Below are positions 22,092 through 32,883 of a stretch of 64,000 bases of DNA, piece after piece (positions within the stretch are counted from its first letter, which is position 1; every line of letters begins with the position of its first letter). This DNA comes from Aplectana chamaeleonis (lineage: Eukaryota; Nematoda; Chromadorea; Rhabditida; Cosmocercidae), in NCBI GenBank assembly GCA_029168955.1, contig JAPDOI010000431.1, positions 124,001 through 188,000 on the forward strand, given 5' to 3'. The notes under the pieces were generated by a model. It saw only the letters and a list, made by a program, of their open reading frames with translations, was not told the DNA's origin and made no database searches. The position numbers and the translations under genes are program-made.

Positions 22092-22543
22092 TCAAAGGCA
22101 CAGTACACCCTCAAATGTGAATTTTAAGATTTTCGTGTAATTGTGTAGAAGACCCCTCCAGTATAACACGTGCCAAATGAGATATCACGATTCCTCCATA
22201 TAAGCGAGATATAAGTGACCACCACAGGCCCGACCTCCTTCGCTCACCACCACTGGCCACACCCCCTACCAGATTTCCGAACTCGATAGCGGCTCGATAG
22301 ATGTTTGAACTCTCAACAAGTCGTCATTCTTCAGCCCAAGGCTGGACTGCCTCCTTATCCTGGCTCGCTCTCGCGCGACGATTGCAAATGAAGAGAAATA
22401 CAGGCCTGGGACAACTCGTCCACCAATTCTTCACCCTCAAAATATTGGCATCTTCAAGGGACCATAACTCTGTGCATAGTGGGTGTTAAACGATTTCAGA
22501 GATACCACCGCAATCAGTGTGTAGCTGTCTCCAAGATCGGCAT

Positions 22544-25500
22544 GACTTACTTGACTTAATCGGTTGGCTTTCGCCTGACGCGGTCATTCCGCATCTTCAC
22601 CGAGGTGTGCCGTCCTAGTAGTCAGCCGTGTCCATTTTTCACGGTCTTCAGCCACAATTCGAACACATTCCAACCAGTTGTCACTATTCCATTGAAACGA
22701 AACATCGCGCCTGAACTGTCTTTCGATGCCGAGTGACTTTCAATCCTCTTTAACCACATCCGTCCAGAACTTTCGCCTACGCCCAGGTGGCTGTTTCCAG
22801 ACAGGATTTGGAAGCATTCTTAGAGCGTGTTGTACGAGAAGATCCGGCGTTCTTCTTAGTATATGCCCAAACAGACGAAGACGACCTTCCGTTGCCGCTT
22901 GAGATGGCATTGGGAGATGTTGGCACCTCCCTCGTGTCAAACGTAGATGTAAGGCGTCAATCTCGTTGTAGAGATCTTTGTTGTGGCACATCCGCGGCCA
23001 GAAATATCCAAGCAAACGCCTGAAAAGCTTCCTCTCCGTAAAATCCAACCTTTCCATTTGCGTCTTCGGTGCTGCCCACGTCTCCGATCCGTGCATCATG
23101 ATAGGGCGAATAGCGGATAGGTAGACGCGCAACTTGACTTCCTTCGCGATGGTGGTAGACCACAAACACTTGGTTAGAGAATTGAATGCAGACGTAGCTT
23201 TCGCACATCGTTGTCGAATATCCGCTGCATAACTACCATCGTTCTTCAGCAAACAGCCCAAATAACAGAAATCGTCCACCAGTTCGATACGTTGTCCGTC
23301 CACACAAACTCCCGTTGAAGGCCTCTGAGAGACCCACATCTGCTTGCATTTGTCGGGACGAAGACGAAGTCCATAGGCTGCGGCATACTTCGAAACGAGG
23401 TTCACAATCCTTTGCAGTTTTGCGTTGTTTTCAGCGAATAACAGAATGTTGTCGGCGTACTCCAGGTCGACAAGGAAGCGTCGTGATGGTGTTAGGACCA
23501 CATCTGCAGGAAACTGTTCTGCAACTATACGCATGATGTCATCAACGGCGAAGTTGAAAAGAAAAGGTCCTGCAACGGCTCCTTGCCTTACTCCTGTTTT
23601 CACCTCGAAAGCTGACGTAAATCCGACAGGTGTACGAACTGCTGCTGTTGTTCCTTTGTTCATGTCCTCGATTAACCGAACATACTTTTCCGGGACTCCA
23701 TCTGCTCGCAGAGCATTGAGCAATCGATCACGATGAGGAGAGTCGAACGCGGCTTCAAAGTTCAAAAAAGCAAGCTGTAATGACTTCGAAAACCGCTGCC
23801 ACGATTCAATTACTCTTCTCACGACGAACACTTGGTCGATGGTCGATCTTCCAGGTCGAAAACCGGCTTGCTCACCTCTGGTCGTTCCTTCACGATGTTT
23901 GATAAGTCGCTCGAGAATGATACGTTCTAAAACCTTGTACATGACACGAAGTAGAGAGATTCCTCTGTAGTTCTTAGGATCCGTGACGGATAGCTTCTTG
24001 TGAAGAGGTACGATGATCGCATGTCTCCACGAATCGGGTATCCTTTCGCTCATCCATATGGCACGGATGGTGTTGGTCATTTCACGAATCCTAGACGGAG
24101 GAAGAGCTTTCAGCAGTGATGTTGTCATCTCCACCTGCCTTTCCATTCTTCATTTTCCGGACACAATCCAAAACTTCAGACTCAGTCGGCGGTCCCTCAC
24201 TGACATCGTAATGTGCTCTCTGAACATGCGGGAGCTCAGGTACTGATGGCGCTGGACGATTCAGTAGTGAACTGAAGTGATCCTTCCATAATGGCAGCGT
24301 CGCATCACCAACTGCAACTCCATTGGTAGTGTTCAAGACAGGAGAACATCTCTTCATCTTCCCGCTATACTGTCGCAGCAACGTGTAGGCTTTCTTCGGA
24401 TTCTTCTCCTCCCAAGCCTTCTCGAACTCCTTAGCTCTACACGTCCACTCTCGCTCGCGGTCACTATGAAGCTGCCGACGCAACTTCCTTCTGAGACGCT
24501 TCTCCTCCACGAAGTTTCCTGCAGTTCGGAGAGCACATACTCTGTTGTAAGTAGATGTTGTTTCCTCTGAGACGTAGGCGAGCTTCTCGCTGGGCTGTAC
24601 AACCGGGAGTGCCTCTTTCGAAGCGTCCTGGATGCACTTGACAAAAGAATCAGCGTCGCAAAGTTTCTTCTTAGTCCGTACTCCGATGTGAATAGAAACG
24701 CGTTGTCGGAAATTCCTTCTGCACTCTTCATCTCTGAGACTTGTCATGTCAATCCTCTGGAGAGGCTGAGCCCCTCGCTTCCTCTTATGAATCCTCGCAG
24801 TGAAGTTCAGCAGAACAGGACGGTGATCCGAATCGAATGCAACATCCCACACAGTTCTAGATCTTCGATTGTCCGATACTGGAATATTCCTCGTCAGGAC
24901 ATAGTCAAGCTGTAGTTTCAAAGTTGTCATCTTCCGCTTCCGCTGCTCTTCTGGAGATAGCCGGGTTGGTCCCTGCCACGTAAGCTGATGGCGGCGATGA
25001 TTCCTCTTGAATGTCGATGCAATAATCAGACCACTGCGTTCTCAAAAGTCGACAAGGCGGTAGCCATTGTCCGATGTTTGCTCCACTGGGTAGAGCCATT
25101 TACCGAGTACTTCGGATTTCTGATCAAGTCCCATCTTTGCATTTGCTTCAGTCCCCACCACAACAGTATGTTGACAAGGTATCCTGGCCAGCAACGTATT
25201 GAGTTCCTCATGAAACGCATCTTTCGAATCGTCTTCGGCGGTTTCAATGGGCTCATGAGCACTCACTATCCACAGATTGAATCCTCTGTGATCCCGCAGT
25301 CGCAAAAATGCATTCCTACACGACGTCGAGCCGAACTCCTTGACCATACCATTGAAATCCTTCCTTACAGCTATTGCACAGCCTCCCACTCCCCTATCGT
25401 CAGCGTTACCGCAGTAGATGGTGTACTCTCCGACGCTGATGACGGGTCTAACCTTGAGGCGGGTTTCGTGCAAAGCAGCAAACGGTGCATGGAAATAGCT

Positions 25501-25811
25501 CAGAAGTCTGGATAGGGCAGGTTTTTGGATATCACTCGACAACGATCGTCAGTTCAGGGTGGCGAAATTGTGGCTTGTGGCCAAAAACTCCATGAACTCC
25601 TTAGGTACGGAACCTAAGGTGTTATGGACCAGAGGCCTTAGTGTGCCGGACGGCGATCTTTATGCAATGTATGGGATACTTTCGCGATATAGTTGTGCAC
25701 GCTATATCGCTCGAACGTTCCCTGTGTACAATCAAACGTCTGCTGGGTTCAGTAGAAGCAGGGGCACCAACGAGCAGGTACCAATAGACTTGTATACACA
25801 CCACCCCCGAA
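22544..25811 (-). mobile_element. Near full-length RTE-clade LINE
   Basis: The LINE interrupts a MITE, and ATCGGCAT is present on both sides (22,536-22,543 and 25,812-25,819; the adjoining bases nearly match too), giving a target duplication of 8-11 bp. The length of 3.27 kb is usual for RTE elements. The 3' end on the minus strand finishes in AAGTCAAGTAAGTCATG, a short repetitive tail rather than poly(A). It contains the endonuclease and reverse transcriptase described separately. The insertion is younger than the MITE. Confidence 0.85.
22584..25625 (-). pseudogene. RTE endonuclease-reverse transcriptase, broken
   Basis: Reading from the right: an APE-type endonuclease (25,625-24,830) has ALHETR, AHEPIETAEDD, VVGTEANAKMG and FDSDHRPVLL, where the usual metal-binding D of VGxDANA is E. 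The reverse transcriptase (24,146-23,300) has NYRGISLL, EQAGFRPGRSTIDQ, FLNFEAAFDS, GVRQGAVAGP and LEYADNILLF. The catalytic YADD is YADN and the usual DFEAAFD is NFEAAFD, so two catalytic aspartates appear lost. Stops or frameshifts occur near 25,573, 25,040, 24,130 and 22,740. The C-terminal part (GRRRKFWTDVVKED onward) ends at a stop at 22,584. The product would have nicked target DNA and copied the element RNA. Confidence 0.9.
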
Positions 25812-25860
25812 ATCGGCATAAGAACTAGAAAATAATTTTCTGGGTGTCCTGTGCCTTCAA

Positions 25861-26333
25861 AGGCAGCGGTCGCGGTGCATATGTTTGTCTTCTTTTCCTT
25901 TCTAAACCCTTGTCTGGGTTTAGAGTAGTAGGACCAATGAGAAAAAATTGCGAAAAAACCGCTGCTTCGGTCCAATTTTGAGGCCTGAACTTTCTTGTCT
26001 TTCGCGTTAGTCTTCGGACTGCCCTGCTCGAATACGTCTGTCCTTATCTAGTCAAAACAACGAGTGAAGTGCTTGCTTTCATTGTTCAACTGTTTTTGTT
26101 CGGCAAATTTGCATTTATTTCTTCCTTTGAATGTCGATGGTTTTTGACTGCTCGGCTTGAGACCGATCATTTTGGGCGGCGCTGTGCACTTGTGCACTAA
26201 CTGGCATCTTTGAATCTTAGAAACTTTATCTCTAGCTCGTTTTTCACCGCTCTACCTTCACAGTTTTCCAGCTGTTTTCGACCTAAGCTGATCTTTGTAG
26301 TTATCGATAAAATTTTCATCGTAATGACTGTCT
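25861..26333. mobile_element. TTAA MITE (type 3), complete
   Basis: Begins AGGCAGCGGTCGCGGTG after TCAA (25,857-25,860) and ends CATCGTAATGACTGTCT before TTAA (26,334-26,337). It shares its left TCAA with the previous MITE and its right TTAA with the next one. The 473-bp interior matches 1,830-2,190 and, inverted, 50,949-51,513. Confidence 0.8.
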
Positions 26334-26337
26334 TTAA

Positions 26338-26809
26338 AGGCACAGTCCAAGCTCGTGGGTGAATTTGGTATTATGCTCCTGCCGCTGTGCATAGCAGCCC
26401 TGCCAAGCGCGGAATCTCAACTCTTCAAAACAAGCGAGAAAAATCGAGCACCCGTTCCCTCAGCCCCCCATTCAGCACCCATTCGCTCCGCTCACTTCAG
26501 AGCTTTCGAGCCCAAAAGGGACGAGGCACGACACGGATTTGGTTCGAAATGTATGTTTTTCCATTTCTTATCCGTATCTTCCAATAATGTGGTCTGCTCC
26601 AGTGCGATGTTTGCGAATGACAAGGAAAAACAAGCCCGAGACAACTCGTCCGCGATTTTCTCGTGGCTCCTATTCACAACTTTTGTGGGGCCATGACTCC
26701 GTTCGCAGTGGGTTCTGAGCGATTTTCAAGAGACCGTTGTGATCAGCGCGAAATTCTCTCCAAGCCAACCAGTAAAACTCGAAAGTGGTTCTGAGGTTGG
26801 ACTGTGCCT
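26338..26809. mobile_element. TTAA MITE (type 2), complete
   Basis: Begins AGGCACAGTCCAAGCTCG and ends GAGGTTGGACTGTGCCT, with TTAA at 26,334-26,337 and 26,810-26,813. The core contains GAGACAACTCGTCC and GGGGCCATGACTCCGTTC. It abuts the type 3 element, sharing a single TTAA. Confidence 0.85.
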
Positions 26810-26829
26810 TTAAAGACAGCAGACGCTTT

Positions 26830-27599
26830 AAAAATGGTATCGATTTCCTGACATAAATAGAAGTTTCGAAGCTGGTCGTATTGGAGACTAACAAAAAAAA
26901 AACCCAAGAGATTTGTATGCAAATAGAGGAATAACGGTTGTTTTTGTTATGGGATCAAAGTGAAGGAGTCACGCAGCACGCCCACGGGGTCGAAGCAGCG
27001 ATTTTTATCGACAAAACGGTTGAGATAGCAAAGCCTATAGACTCTTACAGCTTGTACTAGAACGCTCATCTCGTTGTAAGCTCCGAAAACCTGCCAAAAT
27101 GACCGTATTCGAACGATCAGTTTAGTCTTGTCGATGCTCATGGTGGAGTCGGAAATTTTCGACTTGATATTGCTCAAATTTAGCAGTTTTGACTCGTTTT
27201 CGAAACTGCTTACGGCGTGTACGTTCTACTAGATGCGATACGACTTCAGTAACATAGTTATAGTTCACTGCAATGGAAGTAAGACCTGGTGAGGTTGCGG
27301 ACTCGTCTCAACATACTGTAGTTTGTTAGTGGTATTACTCATTTTTTTCCGAAACAGCTGTAATAGATCGGTGAGTCTGTGCTTTCACCGATGCGACTAC
27401 ATCTGTGAAAGGAATGAAAGGTGAAATTGTGAGAGTGGAAACAAAAACCCGCCGACCAATCTCCGATATTTCTTGAAAATGAGTGAAAACACAATCAGAT
27501 TAAAGTATGTTAGGGAAAGACTGCAACCTCACCAAGTCCTACTTCCATTACTGTCTCAACAACTTTTTCGAGCGCTTCTGCTGCCTCTAACAACTCCTG
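26830..27599. repeat. Dispersed repeat F, copy 1 (interrupted)
   Basis: Aligns in the same orientation with 48,471-48,935: shared blocks include GCAAATAGAGGAATAAC, GACAAAACGGTTGAGAT and CTCAACAACTTTTTCGAGC. The alignment is broken by the palindromic insertion at 27,261-27,553. In the second copy it adjoins an RTE reverse transcriptase remnant on the minus strand, so it may be RTE 3' sequence. This copy is cut on its right by the 27,600-28,659 element. Confidence 0.65.
27261..27553. mobile_element. Palindromic TA element, family G, copy 1
   Basis: The left end TAGTTCACTGCAATGGAAGT and right end CCTACTTCCATTACTG are inverted copies with inverted homology continuing inward (AAGACCTGGTGAGGTTGC against GCAACCTCACCAAGTCC). 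The empty site is visible in repeat F copy 2 near 48,888 (TAATTATCTCAACAAC). The last few bases of the right end seem lost. It is about 293 bp and non-coding. Confidence 0.8.
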
Positions 27600-27624
27600 G
27601 GCCTGTAGTAAACCCCCCGTACGC

Positions 27625-28218
27625 TTAGGTGAGCTCACAGCACGCGATCAACTTATGCAGGGAGGCAGGGCCGCATTCATCACACCGTCGCATGGTTTGC
27701 GATGGCAGGTCTCTCTGCGGGCCCGAAATGGTGGCCACCCGGCTGGTTCGACGCACTTGGAGTGCGATGAGGGTCACCTCCGCGCTTGCGCGCAGCTGCT
27801 GGGGCAAGGAGAAATAGCGTGGGTTGAGCGAAGGCGCAGCACGGGTATCATTTGAGAGTCGTAAGTTGCCCCTCTTCAACTTAAGGGGTCTACAGAGTCC
27901 AAGTTGCGGCGTTGCTCGCAGCGACGGGAAACGCTGGGTGATGCAATATCGATCACTTTCAGCGGCGGGGGCGACCGACGCGGCGTAAAGGGCGACGAGG
28001 GGGCACCGCAGGGTGTATTGACGCCGCGATGGCCCCGCGTCACTGCCAGCGAGCGGCAACCGGCGCCGCGACGATAATGTTTCAAACCATTTTTGTCGCC
28101 GTGTCAAGGCTGACGCTCGGCGACCACTCGCCGGTCTCTGCAACTCTGCAGACCCCTTTACGGAGCTTGAATGACGGTCGTCGCAGTCCGCAATTTGGCG
28201 TTCCACATCCACGCACAT
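27625..28218 (-). CDS. Unrecognised 197-codon ORF inside a TIR element
   Basis: The minus-strand frame opens MCVDVERQIADCDDRHSS and ends near RRCDECGPASLHKLIACCELT-like residues. The C-terminal Cys-X2-Cys and later Cys-Cys might bind metal, but no known domain is evident. The segment is GC-rich, which lengthens chance ORFs, and the complementary strand is also partly open. I do not assign a function and consider a chance frame likely. Confidence 0.25.
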   Translation of the reverse strand: MCVDVERQIADCDDRHSSSVKGSAELQRPASGRRASALTRRQKWFETLSSRRRLPLAGSDAGPSRRQYTLRCPLVALYAASVAPAAESDRYCITQRFPSLRATPQLGLCRPLKLKRGNLRLSNDTRAAPSLNPRYFSLPQQLRASAEVTLIALQVRRTSRVATISGPQRDLPSQTMRRCDECGPASLHKLIACCELT

Positions 28219-28267
28219 TACGCCAAATTCATCCCCGAAATCGATTCTCTCACAAACTTGTCGTCGT

Positions 28268-28340
28268 CTCCCCCATAGGAGATTGAACCTGCGTCATGCC
28301 ATTTGCTAGCTCCCAATCATCCCACTGCGCCAGTGAGCTC
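28268..28340 (-). repeat. tRNA-derived Pol III head
   Basis: On the minus strand, CACTGGCGCAGTGGG (A-box-like, near 28,321-28,335) is followed after about 35 bases by CAGGTTCAATCTCC (B-box-like, 28,277-28,290). This spacing is tRNA-like. It may mark a SINE running leftward inside the TIR element. Confidence 0.5.
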
Positions 28341-28662
28341 GTTGTATGATCAGTTCTACACTCCTTAGTAAAGTGCTCGCATCGCAATTTATTCGCAAAA
28401 AGTTTCAGTCTCCGTGTGAACCGCACCTTGGTCGTGCTAGTCACAATCTTCACCGATAACCACTAGGCCACAACCCAATGGTTCATTCCTTCCAAGTTCT
28501 TCCTATTCCTCCACTGACCTTTCTCACTGAAAAGGCCACCTCTTGCATGCCATTGATTGCTCATCACACTGTCGGCCGACTGCACAGGTGCGCCGAGGCA
28601 CCTCAGCGCACGGTTGCCATATCATCTCAGCGCAGAGGGGGGGGGGGTTACTACGGGCCCTG

Positions 28663-30374
28663 GTCTAAGAGGTGCTTTCACGTGATTTTTCTCACTCTGT
28701 CACGCTATATTTCAAAATGATGCGGTAACTACTGACCCTTAGCTCGAACTCGGTTTCTCTATGCTATCGGTCAGTAATGACCGCGACACAACCGCAGCGT
28801 TGAATCGTGGTGTCCACAAGTGAGCTTCAGCTGCGTTATTTTTGGTGGGTGGAGCCAAGGGTGTGCGTTTGGTAGATTTTAATAATTTTTTACCAAGAAC
28901 GCGATAAAAACGGTAAATTCAAAAAAGTTTTCGGACTTCGGTCGGCGACATATTGTCCATATCGAGGTGAAATTCAGAGGAGGCAGTGCATGCTGCCAGT
29001 TTCAACCATCATGCGAGGGTGACCGGAACCATGACGTTCACGTGCAGCTATCTTCAAAGAAGCGACCTCAGAATGGAAAGCTCTTGGCCATTTTGGACCA
29101 AGTTTGGAGAAGAGGTCATTTTGAGGTTGGGGAACACCATGAATACGGACTCAAGCCTATTTATTGCTATATCGCCTCAGAATCGCGTCTACTTGTGAGG
29201 TTGAAACTCGCAGAATGCCTCCATGTTTGGATCATCTCGAAACTCACAATTTCGGATGGATTACTACCGTCCCAGATTCGCAGTTGCATGCAACCGCTAC
29301 TGCGCCACGCATTGCAGGACAAGTTGTGCTGACAAGTCAGTGAGACCACGGGGTCCCGAAACTAATAGTTTTGGTTCTAAAACTATGATCATCGAGCAGC
29401 CTGCTTCGGCAGCGGTTGTCCGTAACAACGAATGTGAATTTAGTCCAAAATAGGCAGATGCCTTTCAATTATACAGGTGAGAATATATTTTATGCAACTC
29501 TTTGTACACTATTTCACATACTTCCCATATCGAAATGCCTAATAACCAAAATCGCACCATTATTGACTTTGTAGAAGAAGTGCCGCCTTGAAGTAGTCGG
29601 TCGTCGAAGCTTTTGAACTTTTTTTTCTAGTTTTTAAGTCGGATTACGACATATCGGCAAAGGAGGAGCAATAAGATGTTGTTTACACTCTTCGCCCTAT
29701 TACGGCCGGTCGCTCAGGCAGTGAGACCGATGATTAGCTTCATTGATCCCCAAAGGAAGACAAAGACTCGAGAAGGACATTCACTCCGCAGTTCAACCGG
29801 CTTGTCTTACTGGCCGGATGAGGGTCCAGTGTACGCTCGGACATCAAACTTCGAACGTTTTCCGATAATCGATTCTCTGTGAGACAAAGAAGACCGAGTC
29901 ATCGGGAAAGTATTTTTCTACCTAAAAGCAATGTTCGAAGCAAAATTTTGCGTAGAATCCGGAAACGACATTAGCCAAATACTGATCTGTAAAGATGAAA
30001 ATGTTACAAGTGAAAAACCTGTATTGTGTGGATCAATTTTGGATAGGAGACGGAGAGAATGGGTATATCCCTAGCCTAAAACCTCTATTCGAAAGTCATC
30101 TATATACGGAGACTCCGGAAACAACCTTAACCAATTATCCATCCTCAAAAAAATGTTACAAGCGAAGAATCTTAAATTGCTCATTAAATTTCGTATTATT
30201 CAACTCAAATATATTTCAATAATCGCAACATACCATTTGGCATATGTGTTTCAGGTTTCCTAGAACAACCGTTGCGATAAGCTTATAAAATGTTAGAAAT
30301 TGGTTGTTCAACTGCCGGCTCTCTTTTAGGTCTCTTGGAGGGGAATCCTCTCCCTTTTTCTCGTCGTAGACCTA
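28663..30374. other. No recognised feature
   Basis: The short ORFs have no domain character and no paired inverted repeats were recognised. Confidence 0.45.
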
Positions 30375-30656
30375 TCACAGGAGCGGCGGACGCTGGCGTG
30401 ATAGGGCTATGGTGGAAAAACTGGCGGAGAATCTATATTCAGAAGAGGTGTTAATCAGTATCCAACTGCCCAGCTCTTTCAAATACACTTCTTTGTTTTT
30501 TCCCGGGGCTTGGTTCCGGGTCTGACGGTATTTCTCAACGAAATTTTCCAGGGCGAGTGTTCCCCTTTTTACCGGTTTAGAGGTGAAGGTTCTTCGTTGA
30601 GCAATGGCAATCGGTGGAACTATATCTGATAATGGCGTCGTAAAGGGCGCCGCCAT
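30375..30656 (-). CDS. Unrecognised 93-codon ORF
   Basis: The minus-strand frame starts MAAPFTTPLSDIVPP and continues through KPVKRGTLALENFVEKYRQ and YLKELGSWILINTS. The composition (charged, protein-like, no low complexity) is more convincing than most ORFs here. It could be an exon or a retroelement gag-like fragment. No domain was recognised. Confidence 0.3.
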   Translation of the reverse strand: MAAPFTTPLSDIVPPIAIAQRRTFTSKPVKRGTLALENFVEKYRQTRNQAPGKNKEVYLKELGSWILINTSSEYRFSASFSTIALSRQRPPLL

Positions 30657-31504
30657 TTAATTTTCATTGATGGATTGGACTACTGGGTTTTTTGTAGATC
30701 CTATCCCGGGTACGCAAGGTTGCCTTATTTTTCGCATGGTTTGAGCCCCTGTGTGGACGAAATTTGGACGTACAATACAGGTACAAGTTTTATTTGACCC
30801 CTGGTTATTGAAAAGAGTTCAAGGTCGGTCAGTGCAGATGGATGACCGCAACTGCCATTGCCGTGTTAAGCAAGAATTTCCCTAAGGAATACGTATGTAG
30901 ACGGAGTAATTAACGGCAACGTCGGAAAAAGTGTGCACTGATTTAGACTTTAATAACTGATAACGGCCACGGAAAATGTTCTCAGTGATTTAGAGCAGCT
31001 TGTTACTAGTTAAATCGTCTGAATTTCAATATGTTACCCTTTTCTATGTGTGTTCTCTTCATCAGTGTTGATTGAATGGAAACTACTATGAATCGTGCAC
31101 CAATCGATAGTTGCACGGTAGTACCATCTGGATGGATAACCCTAGAAACACAGGCTTGTCTTGTTTTGATAGCGTCGATTAGCGATCATCCTTCTAAGAT
31201 CGCTAGTCCATTCTGAATGAAACTGTCTCTTGTGAACGCATAGACCGCGATTTTTCTTGTATTTCTTGGAAATTCCGCTGTTATTGTTCATAGATGAGAG
31301 GCTTTGTAACCTGGGAAAATAGTAAATACACTCTTCGGTAATCATATCAATATTGCCCGCGGCCTCTACAGGCATCGCACGCGCTGAAAATCATCACCGT
31401 TTTCCGTGTAAACCAATGGTTTGCTCGCCTGAGAACGCAATGCGAGCTTGATGCGTTGAGTTTGATGCGTAATAGTGCACCAACGCGCAACTAATATGAG
31501 GATA
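30657..31504. other. No recognised feature
   Basis: No recognised gene, RNA or paired inverted repeat. Confidence 0.45.
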
Positions 31505-31506
31505 TA

Positions 31507-31980
31507 CAGTGGTGGACAAAATTCTATTGACGTCGTCTTTTTTTCGAATATCTTTTCTCTCCTTGAGGCTACCAATTTTATCTATCGGCACAATATTTTC
31601 AGTCATAATGCCGATGTAATTAAGTATGCTACCGGACTATACCGCAAATATTCATTGATGAGAAAGATAAATAACAACATTTCATTTTGCGACTTTTTTG
31701 TCTCTTCTTCAACTCGTTTCAGTTCTTCATCGTTTTCGATATTCCCTTGGCGAATTTTGTGTTTTGTGAAATTGGTTGTTCAGTTAGAGGTAAAAATTTC
31801 TTACACTATGATCGGCAATCTATCGTCCGAGGTTCTATAATGGGTCCCTCAGCAGCCTTTTCCGGAAGTTTGCTTGGAACCACAATACAGGCTATTCAAG
31901 AATTTCTTAATGTTGGCGTTAGTCATCTAATGGTGTCGGAAGCTTGAGGAAGACATTGTTAGACAAGAGCAATACAAAAT
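31507..31980 (+). mobile_element. Tc1-like transposon fragment, copy 1
   Basis: TA then CAGTGGTGGACAAAATTC gives a Tc1-type left end at 31,505. The segment aligns in inverted orientation with 35,330-35,795, which ends CCACTACTG before TA. Shared interior features include the CAGCAGCCTTTTCCGG block. Encoded remnants on the inward strand resemble a Tc1-type DNA-binding region only weakly. Each copy retains one end. Confidence 0.6.
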
Positions 31981-32883
31981 CGTATCATGGCACCAGGGGT
32001 GTGCTTTAATGATGTTTTGTTAAACTGTTTCCATTAATTCGGGTAGAAAACGCAACTAACTCGTTGAATCCGCTCCTTAGTCATTGACTGCTTCATGTCT
32101 CAGGTAGATACTTTATCACATAATGAAAGACGGGAAGTGTGGAGTCGTTCTCATGGATTTAAAGATGAGCGATTTAACGAAAAAACGCATTAACGCACAG
32201 CCCTGCGTGGCACGCACATTACCAGACATTCCGAGGCTCGATGCTGAGGATCCCAGAATAAATCTTCAGGAATTCATGAAACGCTAGGTTTTTCGAGGTT
32301 TTGTTTCTCTGGAGAATATATTCAGAGGTTTCTCAGGTACGTGTCAATGCTGAGAAACGTCGACATCGTAGCTGTGATGTTCTCGGACGTTGTGCCATCA
32401 AATAGCTTTTGATGAGAAGAAGGCATCAGAAGACAAGGCTAGGGTGGGTGACGGAGCAGATGCGCTACACTCAACAGCATTGATGTAAAGCTGTTTTCTC
32501 ACCTTGATCCAGTGCTCCAAAGGAACGAGACGTAGATTCAGCCAAAAAGACAACTTTCTCCCATTACTGTCGACTCTAGATCAGAAACTCTACGGGTTCG
32601 ACTCAGGGTCAAGCAACCAGTTGGACAAAATGTGTTCTTTGTTGCGACCCCCTTCGTGGCGAAGCTTTTTGACCCCCTCCCTAACAATGGCCCCACTGAG
32701 TTTAATTCAGATCCGCCCACTTTGCTGAAGATTTGAATGCTCGTCAAAATTGCAATTGTCCGAATAGCGAACTAATAATTTTTGGGGACCTTTGGTTCAG
32801 AGCCAGTATTTTAAATCCGTTCGAACTCTAGTGGTAGCCGCAGCAGTGTATTCTCCTTTCCCCTGACGGGAGCTAGGCATTGA
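31981..32883. other. No recognised gene; possible hAT-like end near 32,200
   Basis: AACGCACAGCCCTG at about 32,194-32,207, read on the other strand, begins CAGGGCTGTGCGTT, like the ends at 11,964 and 21,136. Nothing else was recognised. Confidence 0.4.

Larger units (their letters stand above)
22096..25856 (+). mobile_element. TTAA MITE (type 2) split by an RTE LINE
   Basis: The left part (22,096-22,543) begins AGGCACAGTACACCCTC after TCAA and carries the core GGACAACTCGTCCACC and GGGACCATAACTCTG. The right part (25,812-25,856) ends GGGTGTCCTGTGCCT before TCAA. The LINE at 22,544-25,811 lies between them. Together the two parts make about 490 bp, the family length. Confidence 0.8.
27600..28659 (-). 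mobile_element. 1.06-kb TIR element, PIF/Harbinger-like ends
   Basis: The left end GGCCTGTAGTAAACCCCCC and right end GGGGGGTTACTACGGGCC are inverted copies, flanked by CTG on both sides (27,597-27,599 and 28,660-28,662). A smaller element with the same ends lies at 44,451-45,061 with ATA flanks. Three-base duplications and GGCC ends suggest the PIF/Harbinger superfamily, but no transposase was recognised. The GC-rich interior holds a 197-codon minus-strand ORF and a tRNA-derived segment. Confidence 0.6.
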
